This document shows positions 7,569-17,286 of a DNA stretch of 64,000 nucleotides, piece by piece (position 1 is the first letter of the stretch; every line of letters begins with the position of its first letter). The notes below the pieces were generated by a model that ran no database searches, was not told the origin of the DNA, and saw only the letters and a program-made list of their open reading frames with translations. Both the position numbers and the translations under genes were made by a program. Source of the stretch: Pyrococcus furiosus DSM 3638 (lineage in GTDB: Archaea > Methanobacteriota_B > Thermococci > Thermococcales > Thermococcaceae); assembly GCF_000007305.1 (NCBI RefSeq), contig NC_003413.1, positions 1,235,318 to 1,299,317 on the forward strand, in the 5' to 3' direction.

Positions 7569-8975
7569 ATGAACTACACTAAGATGAGAGGCGTGGAGGA
7601 AAAACTTGTAGAAAGCATCGTGAGGAGGACAATTGATACAGCCGAGGCCAGGCTTAGAAAGTACGTTTTTACCCCAACTGGGGAAAAACGACCTGAAAGG
7701 AAACCTCTCGCAAAGCTTAAAGAGGAAATTGAATCATTCCTCAGAACACGGGAGAATAAACTCCTCGTCCTTTATGGTCTCCGGGGTGTCGGAAAAACCA
7801 CCATGCTCGCTCAGATATACTTCAAACTTCTTCCTCAAATCCCAAGAGAAAGACTTGTTTACGTTTCCCTCGACAAGCTTCGTCCACTGGGAATAAGCCT
7901 AAATTACTTTGTTCAAGCATACGAACGTCTCCTCGGTGAAAGAATTGAAGAGTTCAGTCAGCCTACCTTCCTATTCATTGACGAAGCCCACTATGATGAG
8001 AACTTTGGCATCACAGTAAAAGACCTTTACGACTCCGCAAGCAATCTCATGATTGTAGTTACTGGATCCTCTTCACTCCCTCTTAAGCTCGATCCTGACT
8101 TGATGAGAAGAGCCAAGAAGCTTAGAGTGCCGCCTCTTACCTTCACCGAGTATCTGCTCCTCAAGCGTGGCCTTCAAATCCCTGAGGAACTTAGTGCAGC
8201 TCTAAAACATGCATTCCTCAACTGTGATTTCTCCGGAGTCGAAGAGAAGCTTGATGGAGTCCTACTGAAGTTCACTGAAAAGGATGTTGAGGATTACCTC
8301 ATTCAAGGCTCGCTACCCATTTATCTTACTTCCAAGAATCCGCTTGAAGATGCTTATGAAATACTGAGAAAGATTGTCGAAGTTGATTTAGTGCTCGAGG
8401 GACTTTCTGAGACGACACGGGAAAAGGCTCTTGGCCTGTTACTTCTTCTTGCTTCCGGTGAGAGCTTAGCATATGATGAATTAAGTTCAACGCTGGGGCT
8501 TGCTAAGGGAACGGTAGAGAAGCTGATTGAGAAGCTCGAGGATCTTGAGGTTATCTTCCCAGTAAGGGCTTACGGTTCTTTAGGTAAAGTTGCTCGAAAG
8601 ACTCCAAAGTACAAGTTTTTGGCACCAATGCTTAGGAGTGCAGTGCTTTACGAGTTTGGACTCTTTGAAAGGGATTCAAAAACGCTTGGCATGCTTCTTG
8701 AGGATGCCGTAGCACTTTATCTCCACTTACTCGCTAAGGAGAAGAAGTTGGGGCTTCACTATGATGCCCAAAAAGGAGGTGCAGATTTTATCCTGAAAGG
8801 GCAATCCAGAGGAATTGTAATTGAGGTTGGCTGGGGAAAGAAGGGTCTCCGCCAAGTTATTAAGACTATGAAGAAGACGGGATTAAATTGTGGTGTGGTG
8901 ATCTACAATGGTCCTTTGAAAAAGAAAGGAGAAGTATGGTTTGTACCAAGGGAGCTCTTTTTACTGATGCTATGA
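7569..8975 (+). CDS. Archaeal AAA-type ATPase (ATPase_2/DUF4143-like)
   Basis: Walker A is GLRGVGKTT (residues about 71-79), Walker B is FLFIDEAH (about 137-144), and sensor I is the VVTGSSS strand (about 160-166). A winged-helix segment follows (LAYDELSSTLGLAKGTVEKLIEKL, about 300-323), then a C-terminal nuclease-like domain with HYDAQKGGADFIL and GIVIEVGWG (about 397-420), as in the archaeal ATPase/DUF4143 families. These are soluble, abundant in Thermococcales accessory regions, often next to toxin-antitoxin genes, and of unresolved function. The start is ATG 7569 from promoter spacing; a second in-frame ATG is at 7584. It is the first intact gene after the stretch of pseudogenes. Confidence 0.75.
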   Translation: MNYTKMRGVEEKLVESIVRRTIDTAEARLRKYVFTPTGEKRPERKPLAKLKEEIESFLRTRENKLLVLYGLRGVGKTTMLAQIYFKLLPQIPRERLVYVSLDKLRPLGISLNYFVQAYERLLGERIEEFSQPTFLFIDEAHYDENFGITVKDLYDSASNLMIVVTGSSSLPLKLDPDLMRRAKKLRVPPLTFTEYLLLKRGLQIPEELSAALKHAFLNCDFSGVEEKLDGVLLKFTEKDVEDYLIQGSLPIYLTSKNPLEDAYEILRKIVEVDLVLEGLSETTREKALGLLLLLASGESLAYDELSSTLGLAKGTVEKLIEKLEDLEVIFPVRAYGSLGKVARKTPKYKFLAPMLRSAVLYEFGLFERDSKTLGMLLEDAVALYLHLLAKEKKLGLHYDAQKGGADFILKGQSRGIVIEVGWGKKGLRQVIKTMKKTGLNCGVVIYNGPLKKKGEVWFVPRELFLLML

Positions 8976-9200
8976 AAATTATCTCCCAGAGCTTTAAACA
9001 TTTGAAAGTGATAGCCTGTCACTAGTGCTGGGGTGTTCACTTTGTTCAGCACAATACCCATAAGAAACGAGAGAGATTTGCCTGGAAATCTTTGATATGT
9101 TGTGTATATCTAAGCTTTGCTTAACTTAGATTTAGATAAGCCCAAGGTAAGGTAAAAGTTCAGAATCCAAGAGTACTATACAGTGCACAACAACATATAA

Positions 9201-9234
9201 ACAAGAGGTGGGAAAGATATTTAACCCCACTTGT
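9201..9234 (+). promoter_or_regulatory. hicBA promoter with imperfect inverted repeat
   Basis: ACAAGAGGTGGG (9201-9212) and CCCCACTTGT (9225-9234) form an imperfect inverted repeat around the TATA-like gatatttaa (9216-9224). Its placement over the core promoter of a HicB gene fits autorepression by the antitoxin or toxin-antitoxin complex; this is inferred. The rest of 8976-9200 has only a weak hairpin (9108-9131) and no gene. Confidence 0.45.
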
Positions 9235-9257
9235 GCAGAATACAAATTGGTGGGAAA

Positions 9258-9488
9258 ATGAAGTTCAAGGTCATTCTCGAGCCGCAACCAGAAGGGGGAT
9301 ATGTGGCATATGTTCCTGCACTTCCCGGTTGCATGAGCCAAGGGGAAACTAAAGAGGAAGCTCTAAAAAACATAAAGGAGGCTATTGAGCTTTATCTCGA
9401 AGTACTCGAGGAGAGACGAATGGGCAAGACCTTGAAGAAGTTTGTCAAGCACTCAGACAAGACTCAAATTGTCGAGGTTTCATTATGA
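9258..9488 (+). CDS. hicB: HicB-family antitoxin
   Basis: A 76-residue protein with the partially degraded RNase H-like HicB fold: MKFKVILEPQPEGGYVAYVP, then ALPGCMSQGETKEEAL, then a helix NIKEAIELYLE. HicB neutralises the HicA mRNA interferase and often represses its own operon. The start at ATG 9258 follows attggtggg; an upstream in-frame ATG at 9231 lies in the promoter repeat and would add nine unlikely residues. No C-terminal DNA-binding domain is obvious, so any operator binding would need the complex or the short basic tail. It overlaps hicA by four bases (ATGA). Confidence 0.85.
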   Translation: MKFKVILEPQPEGGYVAYVPALPGCMSQGETKEEALKNIKEAIELYLEVLEERRMGKTLKKFVKHSDKTQIVEVSL

Positions 9489-9712
9489 AGCTTCCGAGAG
9501 ACGTTTCTGGTGAAGACGTTATCAAAGCCCTTCGAAAGCTGGGTTATGTGCCTGCAAGGCAAAAGGGTTCTCATGTTGTGCTCACGGGACCTAGTGGAAA
9601 AATCATTGTTATCCCATTGCACAAGAGGATAAAGACTGGTCTTCTCAGGGCCATCATTCGAGAGGTTGGGGTTTCAGTAAAGATTTTTATTAAGCTTCTT
9701 GAAGATCCCTAA
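9485..9712 (+). CDS. hicA: HicA-family mRNA interferase toxin
   Basis: A 75-residue double-stranded RNA-binding-like protein with the HicA pattern SGEDVIKALRKLGYVPARQKGSH, whose GSH histidine (about residue 33) is the catalytic residue in characterised HicA toxins, followed by HVVLTGPSGKIIVIPLHKR and a C-terminal helix. It overlaps the end of hicB, so it is translationally coupled. The key histidine and the whole fold are present, so the toxin looks functional. It lies at the end of the defence-like island. Confidence 0.85.
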   Translation: MKLPRDVSGEDVIKALRKLGYVPARQKGSHVVLTGPSGKIIVIPLHKRIKTGLLRAIIREVGVSVKIFIKLLEDP

Positions 9713-9934
9713 GATCCTAATAATTTTTGCAAGCGTCGGTGGTAAGTTGACTTTCTACCGATATCGGACATACTACTTCCGCTGGTGATGGCATGAAGAG
9801 AGTGGCATATATTACGGGTCTCGACTTAAGAACAAGTGTGAAGAAATTTCTTCAGGAAAATTTACATGCTCAAACACGAAAATACACGGGGTAGAGGTAC
9901 AGATGGAGAGTCATGAAGAAAAGAAATTTGAACA

Positions 9935-10121
9935 GTAACCGATGACGTATAACAATTACTGGTGATATTGGTATGTTTGAGAAAACAAAAAAGATTATTA
10001 AGTCTCTCTACGGATTACTTCATAAAGTTGAGATGAAAGGTGAGTTGTAACCGATGACAACATCTCCAACTGTTTGGGAAATAAAGCCTAAAGAAGGGAG
10101 TTTGATGTTAGTAACCGATGA
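9935..10121 (+). repeat. Three copies of GTAACCGATGA
   Basis: Identical 11-mers start at 9935, 10047 and 10111. After each GATGA a CTG follows within 12-15 bases (CTGG, CTGT, CTGA), reminiscent of a C box and D' box, but only the third copy has the complete pattern. Confidence 0.5.
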
Positions 10122-10175
10122 AGAGTGTCATCCCTGCTGAAACGGGGTCGATGATGAGGTATAGTCCCCACCTGA
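10118..10175 (+). ncRNA. Possible C/D-box-like RNA overlapping a gene start
   Basis: C-like ATGAAGA (10118-10124), 12-nt guide, D' CTGA (10137-10140), 10-nt linker, C' ATGATGA (10151-10157), 14 nt, D CTGA (10172-10175). The linker and second guide are longer than in the clean guide RNAs at 52.8 and 54.6 kb. The D box merges with the ribosome binding site (gaggtg) of the next gene. Confidence 0.3.
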
Positions 10176-10185
10176 GGTGTTTCCA

Positions 10186-10659
10186 ATGTTCAGCTTCCTA
10201 AAAAGAAGAAAGAAGGAGAAAAAAGGACCATTAGTATACTTAAGTGAGCCTGTCTTGTTGTACCACACAAGGACTGAGAAAGCCATACTAGAAATAATAG
10301 AGGAAAAGCTCAGCTCAACAAACGTTATCATCCCCTCGGATTATGGAATTAAAGATACGAGCCACATGATTGAGGATGCTGAATGCTTTGTGGCAGTTGC
10401 AATCCTAGGAAAGTTCTCCTCTTTAGTCTGCAGAGAAGTTAGAAAGGCCCAAGAGCTTGGAAAGAAGATTTACACTCTTGATATAGTCAAGAGAAGTTCA
10501 GATGAGCTCATTTATTACTTTGAAGAAGGAATTCCCGAACACATAGAGTGGTTGAGCGAAGAGGAAACTAGAGAGTTTTTTGATGGATTTCTGGCTGAAG
10601 AATTTATGGGCATGGCATTTAGGGGGATGTTCATAGGGTATAGAGGAAACAAGTGGTGA
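10186..10659 (+). CDS. Uncharacterised protein, possible nucleoside deoxyribosyltransferase/SLOG-like fold
   Basis: Start ATG 10186 follows gaggtgtttcca; a GTG nine bases upstream is part of the ribosome binding site. The N-terminus is strongly basic (FLKRRKKEKKG), followed by VYLSEPVLLYHTRTEKAILEIIEEKL, NVIIPSDYGIKD, a DAECFVAVAILGKFSS strand-loop and VRKAQELGKKIYTLDI. This Rossmann-like order with an acidic strand and a final strand after a helix resembles nucleoside 2-deoxyribosyltransferase-like proteins, but I cannot name the family. The C-terminus is acidic, then F/G/M-rich. Its stop lies only five bases before the start of the ferritin-like/CCC1 protein, so the pair is probably co-transcribed and may share a role in metal or stress response. 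Confidence 0.65.
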   Translation: MFSFLKRRKKEKKGPLVYLSEPVLLYHTRTEKAILEIIEEKLSSTNVIIPSDYGIKDTSHMIEDAECFVAVAILGKFSSLVCREVRKAQELGKKIYTLDIVKRSSDELIYYFEEGIPEHIEWLSEEETREFFDGFLAEEFMGMAFRGMFIGYRGNKW

Positions 10660-10664
10660 GGCAA

Positions 10665-11753
10665 ATGGAGGAGATGCTAAATCTTGCCACCAAATTTTAC
10701 GAGGACGAGTACAAAGACTCTATCCTTTACACTTACCTGGGAAACAGTGAAAAAGATCCCAAATTAAGAGAAGAATTTCTGAGGCTCTCTAAAATTGAGT
10801 CAAATCATGCAAGATTTTGGCATGAGTTTTTAATTAAAAGGGGAAGAACGCCCAAAAAGCCAAAAATCAACAAGATTAACCTCTTTTTTGTAAAGCTCCT
10901 TAGGAAACTTCTTGGCCCGGGAATTATTGTTTCTCTGCTTGAAATGGGCGAAAATTCGGCCATTCAAAAGTACTTCAACTTTCTGACCAAATATCAGCTT
11001 AGCGAGGAAGAGAGAAAGATTTTATCAAAGGTAATTTTAGATGAACTTGAGCATGAACGCTTCTTCCATGAGAGCAAAAAACGCTTTCATACAGAAAACA
11101 TAAGGGATTTTGTTCTTGGAATGAATGATGGCCTCGTGGAGCTTTTGGGAGCTGTCACTGGACTTTCAGCAGTTTACCTTCACAATCCCAGGGTAGTAGG
11201 GATTAGTGGCTTAATAGTTGGTGTTGCGGGAGCACTTTCTATGGGAATTGGGGCTTTCATCTCAGTTAGATCACAGAGGCAAGTGAACGAGAGCGTTAGG
11301 CAGAGGATGGAAGTTCTCTTTAAAGTTTCACCAGAAAAGGCAAAGGAAGAGTTATCAAGAAAGCTTTTAGAGACGGGAATCCCTGAGGAGGTTGTTGAAG
11401 AGGTCGTTGAAAAGCTGTCCTCAAATGAGGATGCACTCATAAACCTTCTCGTTCAAGAGAGTGGGGAAAATGAGTTGCGCTCTGCCCTCTACACGGGCTT
11501 GGCCTATCTAACGGGTGTTGCTTTCCCAGTTTTACCATACTTCATTGCTTCATCGTCTTTGACAGCGTTGCCCTTTTCAATTCTCTTAGCTGGTACTGCT
11601 CTTGCAATAGTTGCCAGTGTAATATCAGCAATTTCGGGAATTTCAATAAAGAAGAAAGTCGTCGAGATGATATCCACGGGTTTAGGAGCGGCCTTTCTGA
11701 GCTATCTCTTCGGAAGGTTAATGGAGAGCCTCTTTCACATATCCACACTTTAA
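10665..11753 (+). CDS. Ferritin-like domain fused to a VIT1/CCC1-type membrane transporter
   Basis: The N-terminal 140 residues form a rubrerythrin/ferritin-like four-helix unit with the diiron-type motifs ESNHARFWHEF and DELEHERFFHE. The C-terminal part is a VIT1/CCC1 iron or manganese transporter: FVLGMNDGLVELLGAVTGL, GLIVGVAGALSMGIGAFIS, a cytosolic helical stretch (about 210-260), then three more membrane segments (AYLTGVAFPVLPYFIA, LLAGTALAIVAS, LGAAFLSYLFGRL). Fusions of this kind (erythrin-vacuolar iron transport proteins) are thought to sense or oxidise iron and export it across the cytoplasmic membrane. The start chosen is ATG 10665 after ggtgaggc. Transport direction is inferred from the family. 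Confidence 0.85.
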   Translation: MEEMLNLATKFYEDEYKDSILYTYLGNSEKDPKLREEFLRLSKIESNHARFWHEFLIKRGRTPKKPKINKINLFFVKLLRKLLGPGIIVSLLEMGENSAIQKYFNFLTKYQLSEEERKILSKVILDELEHERFFHESKKRFHTENIRDFVLGMNDGLVELLGAVTGLSAVYLHNPRVVGISGLIVGVAGALSMGIGAFISVRSQRQVNESVRQRMEVLFKVSPEKAKEELSRKLLETGIPEEVVEEVVEKLSSNEDALINLLVQESGENELRSALYTGLAYLTGVAFPVLPYFIASSSLTALPFSILLAGTALAIVASVISAISGISIKKKVVEMISTGLGAAFLSYLFGRLMESLFHISTL

Positions 11754-12250
11754 ATTCCCAAATTTTTGAGGGATATTTTGAAAGTTTCTAATCCTCTCTC
11801 TATAATCTCATAATCCCTCCCAAGCTTTCTAAATGAAGTATTTCCAGCAAGCATAATCAAGTCCGTTCTAATATTACCCTTGGAGATAAATTCATCGGAA
11901 CTAGGGTTATATTTGAAATACTTCACGTATCCCTTTCCCTTGATGGCAAGAGTTCTTCCTTTCTTTCCCATAAAGTTCCCAATTCCCCATTCGGTGACTC
12001 TAAAGGTTGAAGGAATCTCAATCATGACCATCCAATCCTTTTCAAAATCCCCTTTCATCAATCCAAGAAACTTGTTCTCTCTCTTCATTGCCAAAACTCC
12101 AATATTCATAATGAGCTCGTCTATGTCTATTATCGCTTGAAATACCATCTTTTCGTCGTCTGGATCCTTGATTAGTGCCTCCTTGTCCCCTATCTTGATT
12201 CCAACGATTTCAATAGGTTTAGTTCTAACAGCTCTGCCCAATATGTCCAC
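11750..12250 (-). CDS. Uncharacterised conserved protein
   Basis: A 166-residue protein, not recognised. It begins MDILGRAVRTKPIEIVGIKIG and is rich in beta strands alternating with charged loops (MVFQAIIDIDELI, DWMVMIEIPSTFRV, TLAIKGKGYVKYF), with a helical C-terminus. There is no signal peptide, membrane segment or cysteine motif. It ends convergently with the CCC1-like gene, overlapping by four bases, and starts about 30 bp downstream of the NfnI operon on the same strand, so it could be read through from that operon. The upstream gap is A-rich with no clear ribosome binding site. Confidence 0.65.
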   Translation of the reverse strand: MDILGRAVRTKPIEIVGIKIGDKEALIKDPDDEKMVFQAIIDIDELIMNIGVLAMKRENKFLGLMKGDFEKDWMVMIEIPSTFRVTEWGIGNFMGKKGRTLAIKGKGYVKYFKYNPSSDEFISKGNIRTDLIMLAGNTSFRKLGRDYEIIERGLETFKISLKNLGI

Positions 12251-12283
12251 CTAAAAAAGAGAATGAAAGCGGGAATAAAAACG

Positions 12284-14545
<2,262 letters not shown>

Positions 14546-14615
14546 TATGCACATCACCCTACAAGATTTAAATTCCTAAGGTAATAAAAATTTCTTTCGG
14601 AGTTCTTTACCTTTT

Positions 14616-14632
14616 GTTCAAAACCTAAGGTT
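14616..14632 (+). promoter_or_regulatory. SurR-type site GTTn3AACn5GTT between nfnI and hydrogenase II
   Basis: GTT (14616-14618), three bases, AAC (14622-14624), five bases, GTT (14630-14632): an exact match to the extended recognition pattern described for the Pyrococcus sulfur-response regulator SurR. It lies 72 bp upstream of the hydrogenase start and about 70 bp upstream of the divergent sudB start. SurR is known to activate hydrogenase genes in the absence of elemental sulfur and loses DNA binding when oxidised. Confidence 0.75.
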
Positions 14633-14703
14633 GTCAAAATGACGTTTTGGAAATTCTTATCATGAGTTTTATGTAACAAAAATAATAAAGGAGGTGAGAA
14701 AAG

Positions 14704-15708
14704 TTGAGATATGTAAAGCTACATTCTGAATATTTCCCAGAATTCTTTAACAGGCTAAAAGAGGTTGGCAGGGTCTATGGGCCTGTTAGACATAATTCAA
14801 CTTATAGATTTGAAGAAGTAAACAGCATTGACGAGCTAAGTCTTGACTATACGAGAACAATACTTCCCCCAAAGAAGTTCTTCATAAGGCCAAGGGATGC
14901 TATGTTCAAAATTCAGAAAAATGAAGTTACTGAAGTTGATGGGGATGGAAAGTTTGTCCTCTTTGGTGTTCATTCCTGCGATATTCACGGTATAAAGATC
15001 CTCGACAAAGTCTATCTCTCAAATCCGCCAGACCCATACTACGAAAGAAGGAGAAAAAATGCCTTTATCGTGGGAATAAGCTGCATGCCCGATGAATACT
15101 GCTTTTGCAAGAGCCTTGGAACAGATTTTGCAATGGATGGGTTTGACATCTTTCTCCATGAATTGCCCGATGGATGGCTCGTTAGGGTTGGGAGTGTAAA
15201 GGGTCACGAGTTCGTATGGGAGAATCAAGATATTTTTGACGATGTGACTGAAGAAGACCTAAGAAACTTTAAGGAGTTTGAAGAGAAAAGAGCCAAGGCA
15301 TTCAAGAAGTCCTTAAACAAGGAAGGACTTGCAGATATTCTTGACTTGGCGTTTACAAGTAAGGTATGGAAGAAATATGCTGAAAAATGCTTGGGCTGTG
15401 GGAATTGTACCATTGTTTGCCCCACCTGTAGGTGCTACGAAGTTTGTGACACCTGGGTAAGGGCTTATGAGGCCCTGAGAATGAGGAGGTACGATTCTTG
15501 CTTTATGCCCACCCACGGCCTAGTTGCTGGGGGTCATAACTTTAGGCCCACGAGGCTTGACAGATTTAGGCATAGATACTACTGCAAGAACTACTTTGAT
15601 CCTGAGGCAGGCTTCAATTGCGTTGGCTGTGGAAGGTGTGATGAGTTCTGTCCGGCTAGAATAGAGCACGTTAAGGTTCTCGACGAGGTTAGGGAGGGGT
15701 TGATATGA
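14704..15708 (+). CDS. shyB: Hydrogenase II beta subunit (iron-sulfur, sulfite reductase subunit A-like)
   Basis: The first gene of the cytoplasmic NAD(P)-dependent [NiFe] hydrogenase II operon. It starts at TTG 14704 behind a strong ggaggtgag. Length 334 residues. It carries two clustered ferredoxin motifs near the C-terminus, CLGCGNCTIVCPTC and CVGCGRCDEFCPAR, for [4Fe-4S] clusters, plus extra cysteines upstream (HSCDIHG, CMPDEYCFC) typical of this SHI/anaerobic sulfite reductase A-like subunit. It passes electrons between the flavoprotein gamma subunit and the delta/alpha hydrogenase module. It overlaps the gamma gene by four bases. Expression is probably controlled by the SurR-type site upstream. 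Confidence 0.93.
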   Translation: MRYVKLHSEYFPEFFNRLKEVGRVYGPVRHNSTYRFEEVNSIDELSLDYTRTILPPKKFFIRPRDAMFKIQKNEVTEVDGDGKFVLFGVHSCDIHGIKILDKVYLSNPPDPYYERRRKNAFIVGISCMPDEYCFCKSLGTDFAMDGFDIFLHELPDGWLVRVGSVKGHEFVWENQDIFDDVTEEDLRNFKEFEEKRAKAFKKSLNKEGLADILDLAFTSKVWKKYAEKCLGCGNCTIVCPTCRCYEVCDTWVRAYEALRMRRYDSCFMPTHGLVAGGHNFRPTRLDRFRHRYYCKNYFDPEAGFNCVGCGRCDEFCPARIEHVKVLDEVREGLI

Positions 15709-16571
15709 ACCCCTACAGGAGTTATGATGCAAGAATTATTGAGGTGAAGGAACTCACCTCTCGGGAAAAGTTGTTCTCGTTAAAATTCCTTGACAACGAA
15801 ATTGAGGAAAACTTTACATTCAAACCTGGGCAGTTCGTAATAGTTGACATAAGGGGGTTTGGAGAATTTCCCATAAGCCTCTGTTCCTCTCCAACAAGAA
15901 GGCCAATACAGCTTTGCATCAGAAGAGTGGGGAGAATGACAAAGTTCATACACAAAATGAACGAGGGAGATATTATCGGAATAAGGGGGCCGTATGGAAA
16001 TGGATTTCCCATGGATCTCATGGAGGGATCAAACTTAATCCTAATAGCGGGTGGACTTGGAATGGCTCCGTTAAGGAGCGTTCTTTGGTATGCAATAGAC
16101 AGCGGAAAGTATGAGAAGATATACCTCTTCTACGGTACAAAAAGCTACGAGGATATCCTCTTTAGGGATGAAATAATTCACCTCCTAAAGCATGGGGAAA
16201 AGTTGAACTGCCACGTAAAGCTTGCTTACGAAGTAGAGACTCCTTCTTGTATCTACTTAGAAAGGGGCTTTTCGGAGAAGGTGTGCAAAGGAGTCGTAAC
16301 TGACCTCTTCAGGGGAGAGGAGTTCGACGTTGAAAACTCTTACGCTTTAATCTGTGGCCCTCCTGTTATGTACAAGTATGTGATAAGGGAACTGCTAGAT
16401 AGGGGATTGTCTCCAGGGAGAATATACATGACACTGGAGAGAAGAATGAGGTGTGGAGTTGGAAAGTGTGGTCACTGCATAGTTGGAACGAGTGTATCCA
16501 TTAAGTACATCTGTAAGGATGGTCCCGTTTTCACTTATTGGGATGCTCTTTCCACAAGGGGGTTGATATGA
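15705..16571 (+). CDS. shyC: Hydrogenase II gamma subunit (FAD, NAD(P) reductase)
   Basis: A 288-residue ferredoxin reductase-family flavoprotein. The FAD-binding FPISLCSSP (about 59-67), the nucleotide-binding glycine-rich LILIAGGLGMAPLRSV (about 109-124) and a C-terminal [2Fe-2S] motif CGVGKCGHCIVGT...CKDGP are present in order. It is the site where NAD(P)H exchanges electrons with the hydrogenase. Its ATG overlaps the end of the beta gene (ATGA), and its own TGA overlaps the delta start, so all four subunits are translationally coupled. It is homologous to SudB, though the [2Fe-2S] site here is all-cysteine. Confidence 0.93.
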   Translation: MNPYRSYDARIIEVKELTSREKLFSLKFLDNEIEENFTFKPGQFVIVDIRGFGEFPISLCSSPTRRPIQLCIRRVGRMTKFIHKMNEGDIIGIRGPYGNGFPMDLMEGSNLILIAGGLGMAPLRSVLWYAIDSGKYEKIYLFYGTKSYEDILFRDEIIHLLKHGEKLNCHVKLAYEVETPSCIYLERGFSEKVCKGVVTDLFRGEEFDVENSYALICGPPVMYKYVIRELLDRGLSPGRIYMTLERRMRCGVGKCGHCIVGTSVSIKYICKDGPVFTYWDALSTRGLI

Positions 16572-17284
16572 TGAAGTTGGGTGTTTTTGAACTTACGGAC
16601 TGTGGTGGATGTGCGCTCAACCTACTATTCCTCTATGATAAGCTTCTCGACCTCCTCGAGTTCTATGAAATAGCTGAATTCCACATGGCAACTTCCAAAA
16701 AGAGCAGGGAAAAAATTGATGTTGCTTTGGTAACTGGAACTGTATCGACACAGAGGGATTTGGAGGTTTTAAGAGATGCAAGGAATAGGAGCGAATATCT
16801 GATAGCTTTGGGGACTTGTGCAACTCATGGAAGCGTTCAAGGAGTAATTGAAAACTCGAAAGAGGCTTACAGAAGAGTTTATGGGAATGGAAAGCCCCCA
16901 GTAAAACTCTTGAATCCAAAACCAGTGACGGACTATGTTCCCGTAGACTTTGCTATTCCAGGATGTCCATATGATAAAGAAGAGGTTTTCCAAGTTTTGA
17001 TAGATATAGCAAAAGGTATAGAGCCTGTAGCTAAGGATTATCCCGTCTGCTTGGAGTGTAAGTTGAATGAATATGAGTGCGTTCTTCTAAAGAAGAGAAT
17101 TCCCTGCTTAGGTCCAGTAACTGCTGGAGGGTGCAATGCGAAGTGCCCATCTTATGGACTGGGATGCATTGGGTGTAGGGGGCCTTCTTTGGACAACAAC
17201 GTTCCTGGAATGTTCGAAGTTCTTAAGGAAATTCTTCCTGATGAGGAGATTGCTAGGAAACTAAGGACTTTTGCGAGGTGGTAG
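16568..17284 (+). CDS. shyD: Hydrogenase II delta (small) subunit
   Basis: Small [NiFe]-hydrogenase subunit of about 238 residues. The proximal-cluster motif TDCGGCALNLL sits near the N-terminus, GTCATHGSVQG (about 80-90) and PGCPYDKEEV (about 136-145) follow, and the C-terminal ferredoxin-type cysteines are in CNAKCPSYGLGCIGCRGP. It carries electrons from the Ni-Fe site to the beta subunit. There is no Tat signal peptide, in line with a cytoplasmic enzyme. The start is ATG 16568 or the adjacent ATG 16571; upstream in-frame codons belong to the gamma gene. It is followed after two bases by the alpha subunit gene. Confidence 0.92.
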   Translation: MMKLGVFELTDCGGCALNLLFLYDKLLDLLEFYEIAEFHMATSKKSREKIDVALVTGTVSTQRDLEVLRDARNRSEYLIALGTCATHGSVQGVIENSKEAYRRVYGNGKPPVKLLNPKPVTDYVPVDFAIPGCPYDKEEVFQVLIDIAKGIEPVAKDYPVCLECKLNEYECVLLKKRIPCLGPVTAGGCNAKCPSYGLGCIGCRGPSLDNNVPGMFEVLKEILPDEEIARKLRTFARW

Positions 17285-17286
17285 TT

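Larger units (their letters stand above)
9713..10176 (+). other. 464-bp gap with three short open frames and a triplicated 11-mer
   Basis: No normal gene is present. Three small frames can be read: 9793-9894 (33 residues, begins MKRVAYITGLDL, preceded by ggtgatgg), 9973-10050 (25 residues, MFEKTKKIIKSLYGLL, preceded by ggtgatattgg) and 10054-10140 (28 residues, ends VTDEECHPC, no ribosome binding site). GTAACCGATGA occurs at 9935, 10047 and 10111. The stretch could be remnants of a decayed gene, short peptides, or degenerate guide-RNA copies; I cannot decide. Confidence 0.3.

Noticed and set aside
9108-9131. ATCTAAG/CTTAGAT hairpin as a terminator
   Set aside because: Only seven weak pairs and no following T-run; too weak to call.
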